Counted from the stretch's first letter, positions 44,905 to 55,800 are shown. The stretch is 64,000 nt of DNA from Saprospiraceae bacterium (GCA_016714895.1 JADKBV010000001.1:1426001-1490000), one strand, 5' to 3'. A program made the numbers and translations. Notes: a model not told the origin generated them from the sequence alone.

Positions 44905-46335
44905 CTACCTGAATGTCTCCGGGTATTGTGTCATATCTATACCCCACATCGGTTCAATCACCAGATAAACATACAGGGCAATCAATATAACGGAAATGAT
45001 ATTCAACCATAAACCGACCCGAATCATATCCTTCATCTTCATGTGCCCACTTCCGAATACGATGGCATTGGGCGGTGTCGCTACCGGAAGCATAAAGGCA
45101 CAGGATGCCGCCAACGTAACCACCGCCAGGATCGGAAATGGATGAACATTCATCGCCAGCGCCACACCGGCCATCACCGGCATAAAGACCGAAGCTGTAG
45201 CGACATTGGATGTGACTTCTGTCAGAAAATTAACGATCAGGCTGACGATGAGAAGAACCACCAAATAAGGCATTATCTGCAATACCGTAAGATTTTCGCC
45301 AAACCAGGCCGCCAAACCGGATTCCTGAAATGCTTTGGCTATAGCCAGACCTCCACCAAAAAGCAAAACGATACCCCAAGGCAGGTTTTTGGCAGTATCC
45401 CAATCCATGATTTTATGTTGCCTGTCCTTTGCCGGCATAATAAACAATAACAGGGCTCCGAATAAAGCGATCATGGTATCATTGACGGCAGGCAACCAGG
45501 GTTTGATCAGCAAGGGACTGAAAATCCATCCGAATACGACCACTAAAAAAACAACCAATACCCTCTTTTCTTCATAACCAAATGGGTCAATTTTAATTTC
45601 ATCCAAAGTGATCAAAAGTTTTCCGGGCTTAAATATATAAATCAACACATACCAGGCAATAAATAATAAAACCACACTGATAGGAAAACCAAAAATAAAC
45701 CAGTCGTAAAAAGAAATATTCACCCCATAACTTTTTTCCACCATACCAGATAAAACCAGATTGGTCGGTGTGCCGATCAGCGTAGCCATTCCTCCGATAG
45801 AACAAGCATAAGCCACCCCAAGCATCAAAGCTTTGCTGAATCCTGCCGATGTTTTGTCTTTTAACCGGGAAATAATCGACTCCGCAATCGGCAGCATCAT
45901 CAAAGCTGTCGCCGTATTGCTGATCCACATGGACAAGACAAAACAAGCGATCATAAATCCCAAAATAATTTTATGCAGATTGGTGCCGATACCCACCAAC
46001 AATATTTTGGCAATTCTGATGTGAAGTTTCCATTTCTCCAAAGCCAGGGCGATGATAAATCCACCGACATACAACCAGATGAGTTTGTCAGAGTATGCAT
46101 TGGTCGCTTCATCCATACTCAACACAGAATATGCCGGAAATAAAATCATCGGTATCAAAGAAGTCACCGGAATCGGAATGGCTTCCGTCACCCACCAATA
46201 AGCCACCCAGGCCGTTATCCCCAGGGTATAGGCTGCCTCCTGATTCATATCAACCTGAACACCTATATACGAAAATAAAAACATCAGGACCGGCCCCAGA
46301 ATGATGTGAATACTATATTTTAGCATGACAATCAA
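44905..46335 (-). CDS. SLC13/DASS family sodium:dicarboxylate (or sulfate) symporter
   Basis: The 476-residue protein has about 11-12 membrane helices. Two family SNT-type motifs are visible, WISNTATALMMLPIAESII and TEVTSNVATASVFMPV, with GTPTNLVLSGM and ATPPNAIVFGSG between and after. It brings dicarboxylates such as succinate or malate, or sulfate, into the cell with sodium. With the sodium-pumping decarboxylase it fits a sodium-driven uptake economy (inference). A TATGTTTG -7-like element lies at 46357-46364. Confidence 0.9.
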   Translation of the reverse strand: MIVMLKYSIHIILGPVLMFLFSYIGVQVDMNQEAAYTLGITAWVAYWWVTEAIPIPVTSLIPMILFPAYSVLSMDEATNAYSDKLIWLYVGGFIIALALEKWKLHIRIAKILLVGIGTNLHKIILGFMIACFVLSMWISNTATALMMLPIAESIISRLKDKTSAGFSKALMLGVAYACSIGGMATLIGTPTNLVLSGMVEKSYGVNISFYDWFIFGFPISVVLLFIAWYVLIYIFKPGKLLITLDEIKIDPFGYEEKRVLVVFLVVVFGWIFSPLLIKPWLPAVNDTMIALFGALLLFIMPAKDRQHKIMDWDTAKNLPWGIVLLFGGGLAIAKAFQESGLAAWFGENLTVLQIMPYLVVLLIVSLIVNFLTEVTSNVATASVFMPVMAGVALAMNVHPFPILAVVTLAASCAFMLPVATPPNAIVFGSGHMKMKDMIRVGLWLNIISVILIALYVYLVIEPMWGIDMTQYPETFR

Positions 46336-46589
46336 TTGATTTTATATTACAGAATGCAAACATACGATATTTATAAAAAATAATTTGGAACCTGATTATA
46401 ATTTGTTAAACATCTTGAAAACACTTGCAAATATTTCAGTTTACAATTTTTAAAATTAAATGTTTCTTTCATTATATAATACTATCTGAAATATGAAAAC
46501 ATGCGGTAGCATTTTTGTGTTAATGAATGGTAAGTTTGTCAATAACTGTAAAAAGTTTGGTAAACACTACATAAAACCAATCGTTGTTT

Positions 46590-48590
46590 ATGGTAAAAAC
46601 CGGTAAAGTTTTTTTTCAGTTCCTTTTTGTTTGGCTCATTATATCCCATTCTATTTCCTGTTCGTTTACCAAAAAAGTAAAAACAGGGGATATGGCTTTT
46701 GAATTGAAACAATATACCGTAGCCATAGATTTATTTTTGGAAGAAATAGAAAATATCGATAATCCGACACAAAAAGCGAGAACAGCTTTTTTACTGGGAA
46801 AATCATACGAAAAAACGTTGGATTACGCTGCCGCAGCTGAATGGTATGGTCAGGCAAAAAAATGGTCCTACGGAACCGAAGCGACCAAACTATTGGCACT
46901 TATGCTCAAACAACAGGAAAAATACCCTGAATCCATGCAGTTTTGGGAAGAACTCAAATCCGTCCCGGAATATCGGGCAGATGCCGATCGCGAATTTCTC
47001 ATCTGCAAAGAAGCCATGCGGTGGAAGGCCGATCCGGAACCTATGGTCATTGAAAAGTGTATTGAATCTTCCTCATATTCACATTATGCTCCCGTCATGT
47101 ATCGGGATCAGTATCTCCTCGTCACTTCTGATCGTCAGGAGGCCACCGGAAAGTCAGTATACCCCTGGACAGGGCAAAAATTTTCAGACTTATTTTTATT
47201 TTCAAAAACAGGAAATCTGCTTACCCCTTTTGATCCGGTCATCAATACCGAACATAACGAAGGAACGCCGGTGTTTACCAACAATTTCCTGACTATGTAC
47301 TTTACCAGATGTCAAAGGGATAATAATGAAAATGATGACTGCAAAATTATGGTAAGCTATCTGGAAGACGGTGCATGGACAGATCCGGAAACATTACCTT
47401 TCACCAAGCCCAATGTTCAGTTTGGACACCCGGCTCTGCTTGAAAACGATAGTATTCTGGTTTTTACATCAGACCTCGAAAGTCCGGGAGGCAACTTTGA
47501 TTTGTACTACACCGAATTGTTTGAAGACGGTAGCTGGGCCGATCCTGAAAAAATGCCGTCAACCATTAACACCAACGGAAATGAAAAATTTCCTGTGGCT
47601 GATGGCGATACGCTGTATTTCAGTTCGGATTACCTGCCAGGCATGGGAGGATATGACATCTTCAAAACCTTTCTGACCAAAGATAGAAAATGGGCCGCTC
47701 CTGTCAATATGAAGTATCCGGTCAACTCCGGAGGAGATGACTTTTCCTACGTAGTGGACAAAACGTTCAAAACAAATGCCAATAAAACCGGCAAAGGTTA
47801 TTTTACCTCGTCAAGGTCACAAAAAGGGATTGATGAAATTTTTGTTTATACGAAATTAAAAAAAGAAAAAAAGCCCGAAAAAGACTCACTGCCACAACCG
47901 GAAACCAGCTATTTTGTAAGTGGAAAAACCTTTGCGGAAATATTTAAAGATGATAATCCAGATGAAGATATTATGGAAAAAATCCTGCTTCCGGATTCCA
48001 GAGTTCAGTTATTCAATACAGAAGGTGTTTTGATGGCAGAAACCAGAAGTTCTTCATCATCAGTGTATCTTTTTGAAGTAGAAAAAAACAAAAAGTACAT
48101 ATTGAAAGCTAACAAACAAAACTACCTCACTGGTGCCGAAGAGATTTTTATCAATGAACAAAAACCGAAAGACGGGGAATATACCGTGACCCGAAACCTG
48201 GATCTCGTCCTATCCAAAATCTATCCTGACAAAGAAATTATTTTAGAAAATATTTATTACGAGTATGACAAATGGGATCTAACCAAAGAAGCCTTTCCTA
48301 CCCTTGAAAAACTTGCCAACATGATGGTCGCCAATCCGGGAATTCAAATCCGGCTAAATTCGCATACAGATTGTCGGGGTGAAGATGATTACAATATGGA
48401 GCTTTCGCAAAAAAGAGCTCAATCGGTAGTAGATTTTCTGATTTCAAAAGGCATAAAAGAAACCAGGCTGACACCCGTGGGTTACGGAGAAACAAAACTT
48501 GCTGATTTATGCGTCTGTGAAAGTTGTACCGAAGCCCAACATCAGAAAAACAGAAGGACGACCTTTACCATTGTAGCGTTTGGGAAATAA
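46590..48590 (+). CDS. OmpA-family protein with TPR and PD40-type repeats
   Basis: ATG at 46590 (MVKTGKVFFQFLFVWLIISH) gives a signal peptide ending near SISC, so it is possibly a lipoprotein. N-terminal TPR helices (YTVAIDLFLEEIENI, AAAEWYGQAKKW) are followed by a PD40/WD40-like propeller (YLLVTSDRQEA, LYFSSDYLPGMGGYDIF). A C-terminal OmpA-like peptidoglycan-binding domain closes it: YYEYDKWDLTKEAFPTLEKL and HTDCRGEDDYNMELSQKRAQ. This layout is widespread in Bacteroidota near surface-secretion genes and includes the PorE-like group, but assignment to T9SS is not certain. It anchors envelope complexes to peptidoglycan. Confidence 0.82.
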   Translation: MVKTGKVFFQFLFVWLIISHSISCSFTKKVKTGDMAFELKQYTVAIDLFLEEIENIDNPTQKARTAFLLGKSYEKTLDYAAAAEWYGQAKKWSYGTEATKLLALMLKQQEKYPESMQFWEELKSVPEYRADADREFLICKEAMRWKADPEPMVIEKCIESSSYSHYAPVMYRDQYLLVTSDRQEATGKSVYPWTGQKFSDLFLFSKTGNLLTPFDPVINTEHNEGTPVFTNNFLTMYFTRCQRDNNENDDCKIMVSYLEDGAWTDPETLPFTKPNVQFGHPALLENDSILVFTSDLESPGGNFDLYYTELFEDGSWADPEKMPSTINTNGNEKFPVADGDTLYFSSDYLPGMGGYDIFKTFLTKDRKWAAPVNMKYPVNSGGDDFSYVVDKTFKTNANKTGKGYFTSSRSQKGIDEIFVYTKLKKEKKPEKDSLPQPETSYFVSGKTFAEIFKDDNPDEDIMEKILLPDSRVQLFNTEGVLMAETRSSSSSVYLFEVEKNKKYILKANKQNYLTGAEEIFINEQKPKDGEYTVTRNLDLVLSKIYPDKEIILENIYYEYDKWDLTKEAFPTLEKLANMMVANPGIQIRLNSHTDCRGEDDYNMELSQKRAQSVVDFLISKGIKETRLTPVGYGETKLADLCVCESCTEAQHQKNRRTTFTIVAFGK

Positions 48591-48619
48591 AAAAGTGGAG
48601 CGCTTAAATTTTGGGAGAT

Positions 48620-48646
48620 ATTCTGATTTTTTTTTACAATCAGAAT
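48620..48646 (+). terminator. Hairpin after the OmpA-family gene
   Basis: ATTCTGATT and AATCAGAAT form a 9-bp stem with a nine-base T-rich loop, 29 bases after the stop at 48590. No T-run follows it, so termination is only a possibility. Confidence 0.4.
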
Positions 48647-48657
48647 ACTCATATTAA

Positions 48658-48727
48658 GAGGGGCGTTAGCCCTGGTAATCTTTGTAGCAAAAAATGATGT
48701 CTTTAATATCGAGGGGCGTTAGCCCTG
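48658..48727. repeat. Left pair of REP-like palindromes (GAGGGGCGTTAGCCCTG)
   Basis: Two identical 17-base copies, at 48658-48674 and 48711-48727, 53 bases apart, fold as GGGGC-GTTA-GCCCT. They flank the 3' side of the RAYT-type gene. The related right pair (49317-49382) has the opposite-orientation sequence CAGGGCTACGCCCCT. Confidence 0.75.
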
Positions 48728-48731
48728 ATAT

Positions 48732-49196
48732 CTATTTATCATACCATTCAAACAGATATCTTTTTTCATGAGATATATCCAGAGTTTTTAATAAATCCAA
48801 ATACTCATCTCGAAATGTTTGTTTTTTGTGGTGTTCGCGTTGTTCGAAAATATATTTTATTACATGATCAATTACGTTTTTTGTATACGAAAAAGCTCCA
48901 TAACCATCTTGCCAGGCAAATTTCCCAAGTACCAATTTCTTTTTATTAATCCAATTTGAAGACCCTGATTTTACTTGCTCCATCAACTTTGAGGGCGAAA
49001 TGGATGGATGTAATGAAACCAAAATATGCGTATGATCAGGGTTACAATAGACAGCCAAAGCTTTAGATTTGGAAGAACTCACGATAGAACACATAATTTT
49101 TTCCAATTCATCTCTGAATGATTCTTGTATCAAATTTTCACGACCTTTGACAGAAAACACAAATTGTATGTACAGCTGAGAATAAGTATTTGCCAT
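48732..49196 (-). CDS. REP-associated tyrosine transposase (RAYT, IS200/IS605-like Y1 transposase)
   Basis: The 154-residue protein matches Y1_Tnp/IS200-like enzymes. It has the HUH motif at H55-T-H57 (CNPDHTHILVSLHPS), the probable catalytic tyrosine Y104 in YGAFSYTKNVIDHVIKY, and a tail QREHHKKQTFRDEYLDLLK. Its length is normal for the family. It is enclosed by palindromic REP repeats, as RAYT genes are, and no terminal IS structures were found. It is probably the enzyme that moves the REP elements of this genome. It looks intact. Confidence 0.85.
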   Translation of the reverse strand: MANTYSQLYIQFVFSVKGRENLIQESFRDELEKIMCSIVSSSKSKALAVYCNPDHTHILVSLHPSISPSKLMEQVKSGSSNWINKKKLVLGKFAWQDGYGAFSYTKNVIDHVIKYIFEQREHHKKQTFRDEYLDLLKTLDISHEKRYLFEWYDK

Positions 49197-49316
49197 AAAT
49201 AGTATTTTTTAATTAAAGTTCTTTTAAGGAGATTTTGTTCACCAAAATTATAAATTTAAATTATGTTGGCGAAGTTAAACAAAGGTTTAATTTACTTAAT
49301 TTATAAATCTAAGATG

Positions 49317-49382
49317 CCAGGGCTACGCCCCTTGAATTTTCTCATTAAATTATTCTACAAAGATGTCAGGGCTACGCCCCTG
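49317..49382. repeat. Right pair of REP-like palindromes (CAGGGCTACGCCCCT)
   Basis: Two copies at about 49317-49332 and 49367-49382, 50 bases apart, each pairing GGGC-TAC-GCCC. Both are preceded by AAGATGCCAGGG or AAAGATGTCAGGG. The shared CTACAAAGAT leader also occurs beside the left pair in the other orientation. The pairs are probably REPIN-type doublets mobilised by the transposase. Confidence 0.72.
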
Positions 49383-49601
49383 GAAACAAATTATCACCTT
49401 TACTTAAGTAGTTTATTCCATACCCCTTATAATTATACTTCTAATCTCATGTATAAAAATTAAAAACTTCAGCTTTGTTAAATAAATTCATGAAATCACT
49501 TTTTAAGAAATATTGAATAAAAGTTGCAAACTTTTAATTTTAGTTCCATAGCAACATTTTAAAACTTAATAAAATTCAGAATCTGCTTAATATGTTGATT
49601 C

Positions 49602-50459
49602 TTAATCAATATCTTGCTTTCTACCTGATTTTTCCGCAAAAATAATCCTGTCCATTCCTTGCATATCTTTAATAATTTCGACGTTTTGCAAGCCGTTTTT
49701 TTCGAAAACAGTTTGGGTTTCTTTGCCTCGAAGAGCATTGATTTCTGCCAGGACTATACAAGGACCATTTCGTGTTGCAACAAAACGAGCCAGAGCTTCG
49801 TAAAATTCCATAGCATGATGGTTAACAAAAAGAGCAATGTCCGGTTCGTGGAGCAATGTTGAAGTTGACATATGATCCTTTTCATTTAAATCAATGTAGG
49901 GTGGATTGCTGACGATCAGGTCGAAATCAGGCAACATAGAAACGGCCTCTTCGTCCAAAAAATCCAATGACAAAAAATGTACATTGTTACAACGAAAGGT
50001 ATCGCGGTTTTTTATAGCAACTTCCAGAGCTTCTGCACTGAGGTCAATTCCGGTGATTTGCCAGGCAGGATTTTCGAAACCAAGAGTCAGGGCGATAGCG
50101 CCACTTCCCGTGCCGACATCCATAACAGTTTTAATGTTATTACCTTTCCCTCGTTGTAAGACATAGTAGACGAGTTCTTCGGTTTCCGGTCGGGGTATCA
50201 ACACCCTTTCGTCCACATAAAAATCCCTGCCGTAGAAGTTTACCTTTCGGGAAATATATTGCCAGGGAATGTGATTGCGCACTTTTTCCAGAACCTCTTC
50301 GATCCCTGAAATAAAATCTTTTCCCGGAAGGATATCTGAATTTGTATCAGGAAAAGAAAGGTCTTCCCACAAATATTTGGTAATGGTTGCTGCCTCTCTG
50401 TTGTTTTGGCCGTTTTCCAATAGGGTGTCATAAAGTTTTTGATAGTACGTTTTGATCAT
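49602..50459 (-). CDS. prmC: Release factor glutamine methyltransferase PrmC
   Basis: ATG at 50459 overlaps the flippase stop by four bases (ATGA). The 285-residue protein has an N-terminal helical domain (WEDLSFPDTNSDI), motif I TVMDVGTGSGAIALTLG and the diagnostic NPPY at 185-188 (LIVSNPPYIDLNEKD). It methylates the glutamine of the GGQ motif in peptide release factors RF1 and RF2 and so helps terminate translation. It is the last gene of a run kch-like, flippase, prmC. Confidence 0.93.
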   Translation of the reverse strand: MIKTYYQKLYDTLLENGQNNREAATITKYLWEDLSFPDTNSDILPGKDFISGIEEVLEKVRNHIPWQYISRKVNFYGRDFYVDERVLIPRPETEELVYYVLQRGKGNNIKTVMDVGTGSGAIALTLGFENPAWQITGIDLSAEALEVAIKNRDTFRCNNVHFLSLDFLDEEAVSMLPDFDLIVSNPPYIDLNEKDHMSTSTLLHEPDIALFVNHHAMEFYEALARFVATRNGPCIVLAEINALRGKETQTVFEKNGLQNVEIIKDMQGMDRIIFAEKSGRKQDID

Positions 50460-51760
50460 AACCAAAATTTACTTAGAAAAAAGGAAAGTATCGCAAGAAT
50501 CTGATAAAAGATCCACCAGGACACGTCAATCAAATCCTTCATACTTATTTTAAAATAGCGGGAAATAACCAAAAACATCATCCATTTATGCAGATAATAA
50601 GCTGCCACAGTGGCCCAAATCAATCCTTCCAAACCAATGACCTTAACCCACCAATAAGACAAAATTATATTGATTACAATTTCCAATATGCCGATCCAAA
50701 ATACCCATTTTTGTTTTCCCCTGGCCAGAAGCACCGTATGGGGAAGCAACAATCTCGATCCCAGAATAAGCAGATATATAGTAAATATCAGGGCGGATTG
50801 TGTAAAATCTTCATTGTACAAATGGGTAAATACCGGTTTACTTAACCAAATGAACAGGATAGAAACCGGAAAAAGCAGATGCATATGTTTTGTTGCTTTA
50901 TCCTTCAAAACCGACAAATCCCCGGCAAGGCTTACAAGTGGTATCATAGCAATACTTAGCGAATTCATAAGTAAAGACGAAAGAGGAAACTCCCTGGCTC
51001 CGTATTTATAAACAGCAAAAGTTTCAGCATCAAAATAAAATCTGACAAACAGACCGTCGATCATATCCATGGCGATTCCCGTCAGAGCAATAAGAAAAAA
51101 AGGAAAACTGTATTTTAAAAAATCAAAAAATGATGAAAGGCTGAATTGAAAACTATTTTTGAATAAAAAAATTGAACCAAATACCATTTTCAGCACCGAC
51201 AAGCCAATCAAAACCAATAATAAAACCTTAATATCCGGAAAAAACCACAAAAAATACCCGATGACCATCATATACATCACACTAAAAACAGAAGCATACC
51301 AAAACAAAATTTTTGCCTTTTTGATGAGCAAAAACAGAGTCTCCGGAATATTTGAAAGTGATTGAAAAATCAGATAAATACAAGCCAACAGGATGAGGTC
51401 AGTTGGCAAAACCTTCGCATTGATATAAAAAAAATGGTTTTTAAACAGAAATAACAACCCGGATGTCAACATTCCTAGAAAAACAGATATTAAAAACCCA
51501 AATATCAAAACATCCTGCTTTTGTAAACTTTTATCGTAAGCAGTGACCATGGCATCTCTTTGTCCGCTGATCCAAAATTGTGAAAATATTGTGATGGTAA
51601 ACAAAATGAGTTCAAAGGTTCCTATGTCTTCCATCGACAATCCGAATTTGACCATAACGATGCTTAAAAACAGATTCTGTATATATCTTGCGATATTAGC
51701 ATACTGATATGCAGTCACAACATCGTTAAAAACCTTTTGTATCAAGCCGGAAATATTCAC
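50456..51760 (-). CDS. Oligosaccharide flippase family (polysaccharide biosynthesis) membrane protein
   Basis: The 434-residue protein has about 12-14 membrane helices of the MATE/Wzx-like superfamily, for example VVTAYQYANIARYIQNLFLS at the N-terminus and ILGSRLLLPHTVLLARGKQK near the end. Such proteins move lipid-linked sugars across the inner membrane for surface polysaccharide. No glycosyltransferase genes adjoin it, so the substrate is unknown. It overlaps prmC by four bases. Confidence 0.75.
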   Translation of the reverse strand: MNISGLIQKVFNDVVTAYQYANIARYIQNLFLSIVMVKFGLSMEDIGTFELILFTITIFSQFWISGQRDAMVTAYDKSLQKQDVLIFGFLISVFLGMLTSGLLFLFKNHFFYINAKVLPTDLILLACIYLIFQSLSNIPETLFLLIKKAKILFWYASVFSVMYMMVIGYFLWFFPDIKVLLLVLIGLSVLKMVFGSIFLFKNSFQFSLSSFFDFLKYSFPFFLIALTGIAMDMIDGLFVRFYFDAETFAVYKYGAREFPLSSLLMNSLSIAMIPLVSLAGDLSVLKDKATKHMHLLFPVSILFIWLSKPVFTHLYNEDFTQSALIFTIYLLILGSRLLLPHTVLLARGKQKWVFWIGILEIVINIILSYWWVKVIGLEGLIWATVAAYYLHKWMMFLVISRYFKISMKDLIDVSWWIFYQILAILSFFLSKFWL

Positions 51761-51869
51761 GGAATTAAAATTAATGGTGTTTCAGGGTACAAACTAACAA
51801 AAAATTCCCGGAAGTATCAGCCCTTCAGTCAATTTTCACAAAACCAAAAAAAAAGAACCGACACAAGAC

Positions 51870-52703
51870 TTATAATTTACTGCCACATTTTTTGCAATAT
51901 TCAGCATCTGTCGCATGACCTTCCAATCCACATTCTTTACAACTGATGGTATTGGATTCATTTTTACTGACCAACAACATAGAAGAAGTCATGATACCAG
52001 TAGGCACAGCCAATACAGCATAACCTATCAGCATGGTAAAAGCAGCAATAAACTGTCCGGCTGTCGTGACAGGAGAAATATCACCGTATCCGACCGTTGT
52101 GACTGTGATGATGGCCCAATAGATACTGCGGGGTATACTGTCGAATTTTTCATTGACTCCGTTTTCAATGACAAACATCAAACTACCGAAAATAAATACT
52201 AAGATAAGAATATTAAACAGAAATATGAGGATTTTGGGTATGCTGATGATAATGGATTTGCGCAACATCTGCCCCTGGGCAACAAACTGGTGCAATTTAA
52301 AAATCCTGAACAGCCGCAACAAACGCAAGGCCCTGATAATCATCAGTGAATGAACACCCGGGAATAAAACCGACAAATACGTCGGCAGAACAGAAAGTAA
52401 ATCAATGACGCCAAAAAAAGATGAAGCGTATTTTGCCGGATTATAGACAGTATATAGGCGGAGACCATATTCTATCGTAAAAAAAATGGTAAAAAACCAA
52501 TCGGTCACATAATAAAAATGCGCCATCTCCTCACTTTGTCCGGGAACCGACTCAAACATGAGTATGGAAATATTAAAAACAATAGCTATCAGCAGAATAA
52601 TATCAAAAAGTCTTCCTTCTTTGGTCTCGGCTTCAAAGATAATTTCGTGGAGTTTTTCTCTGAAATTACTAAAATTTTGTGGTTTTTTGCGATCTTTTGC
52701 CAT
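51870..52703 (-). CDS. Voltage-gated potassium channel-like protein with C-terminal zinc ribbon
   Basis: The 277-residue protein has six membrane helices with an S4-like RALRLLRLFRIFK and the potassium selectivity filter TVGYGD (TTVGYGDISP). The C-terminal tail SNTISCKECGLEGHATDAEY is followed by CKKCGSKL, a four-cysteine zinc ribbon (C255, C258, C270, C273). The channel part resembles bacterial Kch/Kv-type proteins. The ribbon may regulate gating or bind a partner; this is inference. It precedes the flippase gene by 109 bases. Confidence 0.85.
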   Translation of the reverse strand: MAKDRKKPQNFSNFREKLHEIIFEAETKEGRLFDIILLIAIVFNISILMFESVPGQSEEMAHFYYVTDWFFTIFFTIEYGLRLYTVYNPAKYASSFFGVIDLLSVLPTYLSVLFPGVHSLMIIRALRLLRLFRIFKLHQFVAQGQMLRKSIIISIPKILIFLFNILILVFIFGSLMFVIENGVNEKFDSIPRSIYWAIITVTTVGYGDISPVTTAGQFIAAFTMLIGYAVLAVPTGIMTSSMLLVSKNESNTISCKECGLEGHATDAEYCKKCGSKL

Positions 52704-52793
52704 AATGATATATTTTGTTTTTGATGTCGATATTCAAAATCAAAAAGATAAAAATGATTTGTTATTATGGTTGTTTCCTGTATTTTTAAAAAT

Positions 52794-52826
52794 AAAAAAA
52801 GGGAAGCCGTGAAGCTTCCCCTTTTG
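52794..52826 (-). terminator. Terminator of the giant adhesin gene
   Basis: On the minus strand GGGAAGC, a TTCAC-type loop and GCTTCCC are followed by T7. The stem sits about 37 bases after the stop at 52857. It may also serve the plus direction. Confidence 0.8.
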
Positions 52827-52856
52827 CTCAAAATTTGTATTCACTAACCAATTATC

Positions 52857-55800
52857 TTAATCGATTAAAACCATTTTACCGGTTTTGACCGTATCATTAA
52901 ACTTCAATTCGTACAACAATACTCCTGAATTTAATACCTCAGTTTTGAGAAGCTCAAACTGTTGTACGCCTTTGTCGAAGTATGCTTTTTTGGTAACAAT
53001 TATTTTACCGGCTATATCACGAACCACAAGGTCAACCTGACCAGGCTGTGGTACATAAAACTGTACATTGGTAGACTGACTCCATGGGTTTGGAATATTT
53101 CCAAGTTCCAAAAATTCAGCTTTATGTACATGATCCTGACCATATCCGATCTGGACACCGGCAACTTTTAATTCGTGGTTATAACTTTCTGCAAACATCA
53201 CATCTTTATCCAGCGTAATCAGTTGTGCGACAGGACCTGTTTGTGCTGCATTGGCTTTGACAACAAACAATACCTCACCTGCTTTCAATTGTACAGGATA
53301 TTGTTGTGACCAGGAGATAAATACATAACCGTTGGAGACGTGATAATTTTCGTCTGTAAAACGAATGATATCTGATTCAATTCTGATATTGTTCAAACCT
53401 TCAGTTTTCAGAGCAAACTGGAATCCTGTCAACTGAACATCTTCGACATTTTCAGCAGGAATTTCTATATTTCCTTTTGAAGTCACCTTATTACCAAGTA
53501 ATCTGAGGTGCAGATTGTCGTTAGACCTTTGTTCAGCAGACTGTTGCTTAATCTGATAACTTTGGTTGACATCACCAACTTTCAAACCTTTGAAGCTGAC
53601 ATTCATTGTTCCGGATAATGACTCAAGGAAATAAGAATCCGGAATGAAAGAACCTAAAGGATTTGTCGGATCAATGAAACTGAAACCATCCGGAAGGAAT
53701 CTCCAACTGTCATTATTCGGAAATTCAGATTTCACACCGAGAATAACTTTCCGCAATTCTACCAGATCGAGTGAATTTAATTTTTTATCGTTATTTATAT
53801 CTCCAGCCAGATGCATGTACGGATTATCAAATACACTGATTTCCATGATATGTCGTTGAATCAATACAAGATCCAGGGTAGAAACACCATCCAGAACACC
53901 GGTAACTTTACGTGGTTTAACGTTATATGACTCACCTATGACGGCATTTTCTTCGCGGTATAAACCATTTACATCTGTTTGAAGCGTATTTCTACCATTC
54001 AACGTCACATCAACACCTGAAAGCGGATCATTCAATAGTGATTCAACACTACCGTAAATGATACCTCTTCCACCGTTACAGAAATCGTTTGTATCTGTCA
54101 GGAAGTATTGTGTTCGGCAAGAATCCCAAAGTAATGTATCACCACTTCTGGTATCCCAAATGTATACGGTCAGGTCAATACCTACCATAGACAAGTCGCT
54201 GCAATCCAGAATCATTACGGTATCCTGAAGGTCAAATGAATAGGTCTCAAGAAAATGACCTGTCTGAGGACAAATATTGGTGAAGGCAAAAAATCTTCTG
54301 GCAAACATAGGTTTGGTCAGTGTATCCGGCATTTCAAGGAATTGTTTGGTACACAATGATCTGAATGCGTGGACTTTTAACATAAAGCTATATTCAGCTA
54401 TGTTACCACAATGATCCTGTGCCGTGATGGTAATCGGATAAATACCTACGTCATACGTTCCTGAAGGATCGATACTGTTTTGATCATCCGCCCAGAAACC
54501 ATTATTGGTAAGGACAAGATTTGTATCACAATCTGTGGCAATAATTCCGGAAAAGTCAACAAAAATAGCACATTCTGCTACAGATACAGTGACATCCACC
54601 ACGGCAGGAGGCAGGTTGAAAAAGACCGGCGCCGTTGTATCGTTGACAAAAATAATCTGCGTGAATGTAAATATTCCGTCGTTGGTACCAGGTACCAGGT
54701 GGCAGGAATCAACGACTGTCCAGTTTCTGATAATGGTATCGGCACAACCTGATCCGTCAACCGGCAGATTGATATCTTCATAATCTATTGAAATAATAGA
54801 ACAATCACTTCCTTCGTCATTCACTTCCGGAATACCTGTATTCATTGGTGTGGCTTCCGTACAATCAAAAATAGTAACTGTATCCTGAGGCCATACGATA
54901 TCATCTTCTGTAATACCGTTGGTAGGTTCAATGGTGATGGATTGCACACATTGTGTCGAATTACCACTATTGTCTGTGACCACAAATGTTCTGGTAATGA
55001 TACCTACATTACAGACATTAAGGTTTGCTATCGGCGTTTCTTCTAATTCCAATCCAGCCATACAGTTATCGCTGAATGTTGCCTGACCGAATACACTTAA
55101 CGGTGCATCCGGATCATAATCCAGACATCCGATAGTCAGGTCAGCAGGACAAACCAAAGAAGGTACCAATGTATCCAATACGGTAACCTCGGCAAAACAC
55201 TCCAAAGTATCCTGAGTGGTAATATTAATCACTCTTAAAGTTACTGTATTTACTCCGATCTGATTGCAGAATAAATTTGGCGGAGTCACTTCTACTTCGA
55301 TATCACCGTCACAACCTGTTGTATCTCCAATACTTATCAATGCAGGTGTAATGGATACCATACCCATTGCGTCAAGATAAACTGTGGTATCTCTGGTCTC
55401 ACATGTAGCATTTCCGGTGCTGACATGAACCGTAGCAGATTGTATTGCGGAACAAAGATTGGCATTTGTTACTGTGACTCTGTACATTGTCGTTTGTGCA
55501 GGTGAAACAGTAATTGAAGCAGATGTCTGACCTGTAGACCAAAGATATCCCGGCCCTCCTGTTGCTGTAAGTGTTGTACTTTCGCCAAGACAAATATCTA
55601 AATTACCTGTTATTGTTACATTTGGTAAAGGATTTACCTCTACTATTCTTGTTCCGGTAGCTGAACAACCGTTAGCATTGGTCACTGTAACACGATACAT
55701 CGTAGTCTGTGTCGGACTAACCTGAATAACAGCCGTTGTCTGACCTGTAGCCCAAACATAGGAAGTTCCTCCTGTAGCCGTAAGTGTTGTGGTTTCACCA

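Noticed and set aside
49263..49463. 66-residue plus-strand frame
   Set aside because: It runs through both right-hand REP palindromes, so it is repeat DNA rather than a gene.
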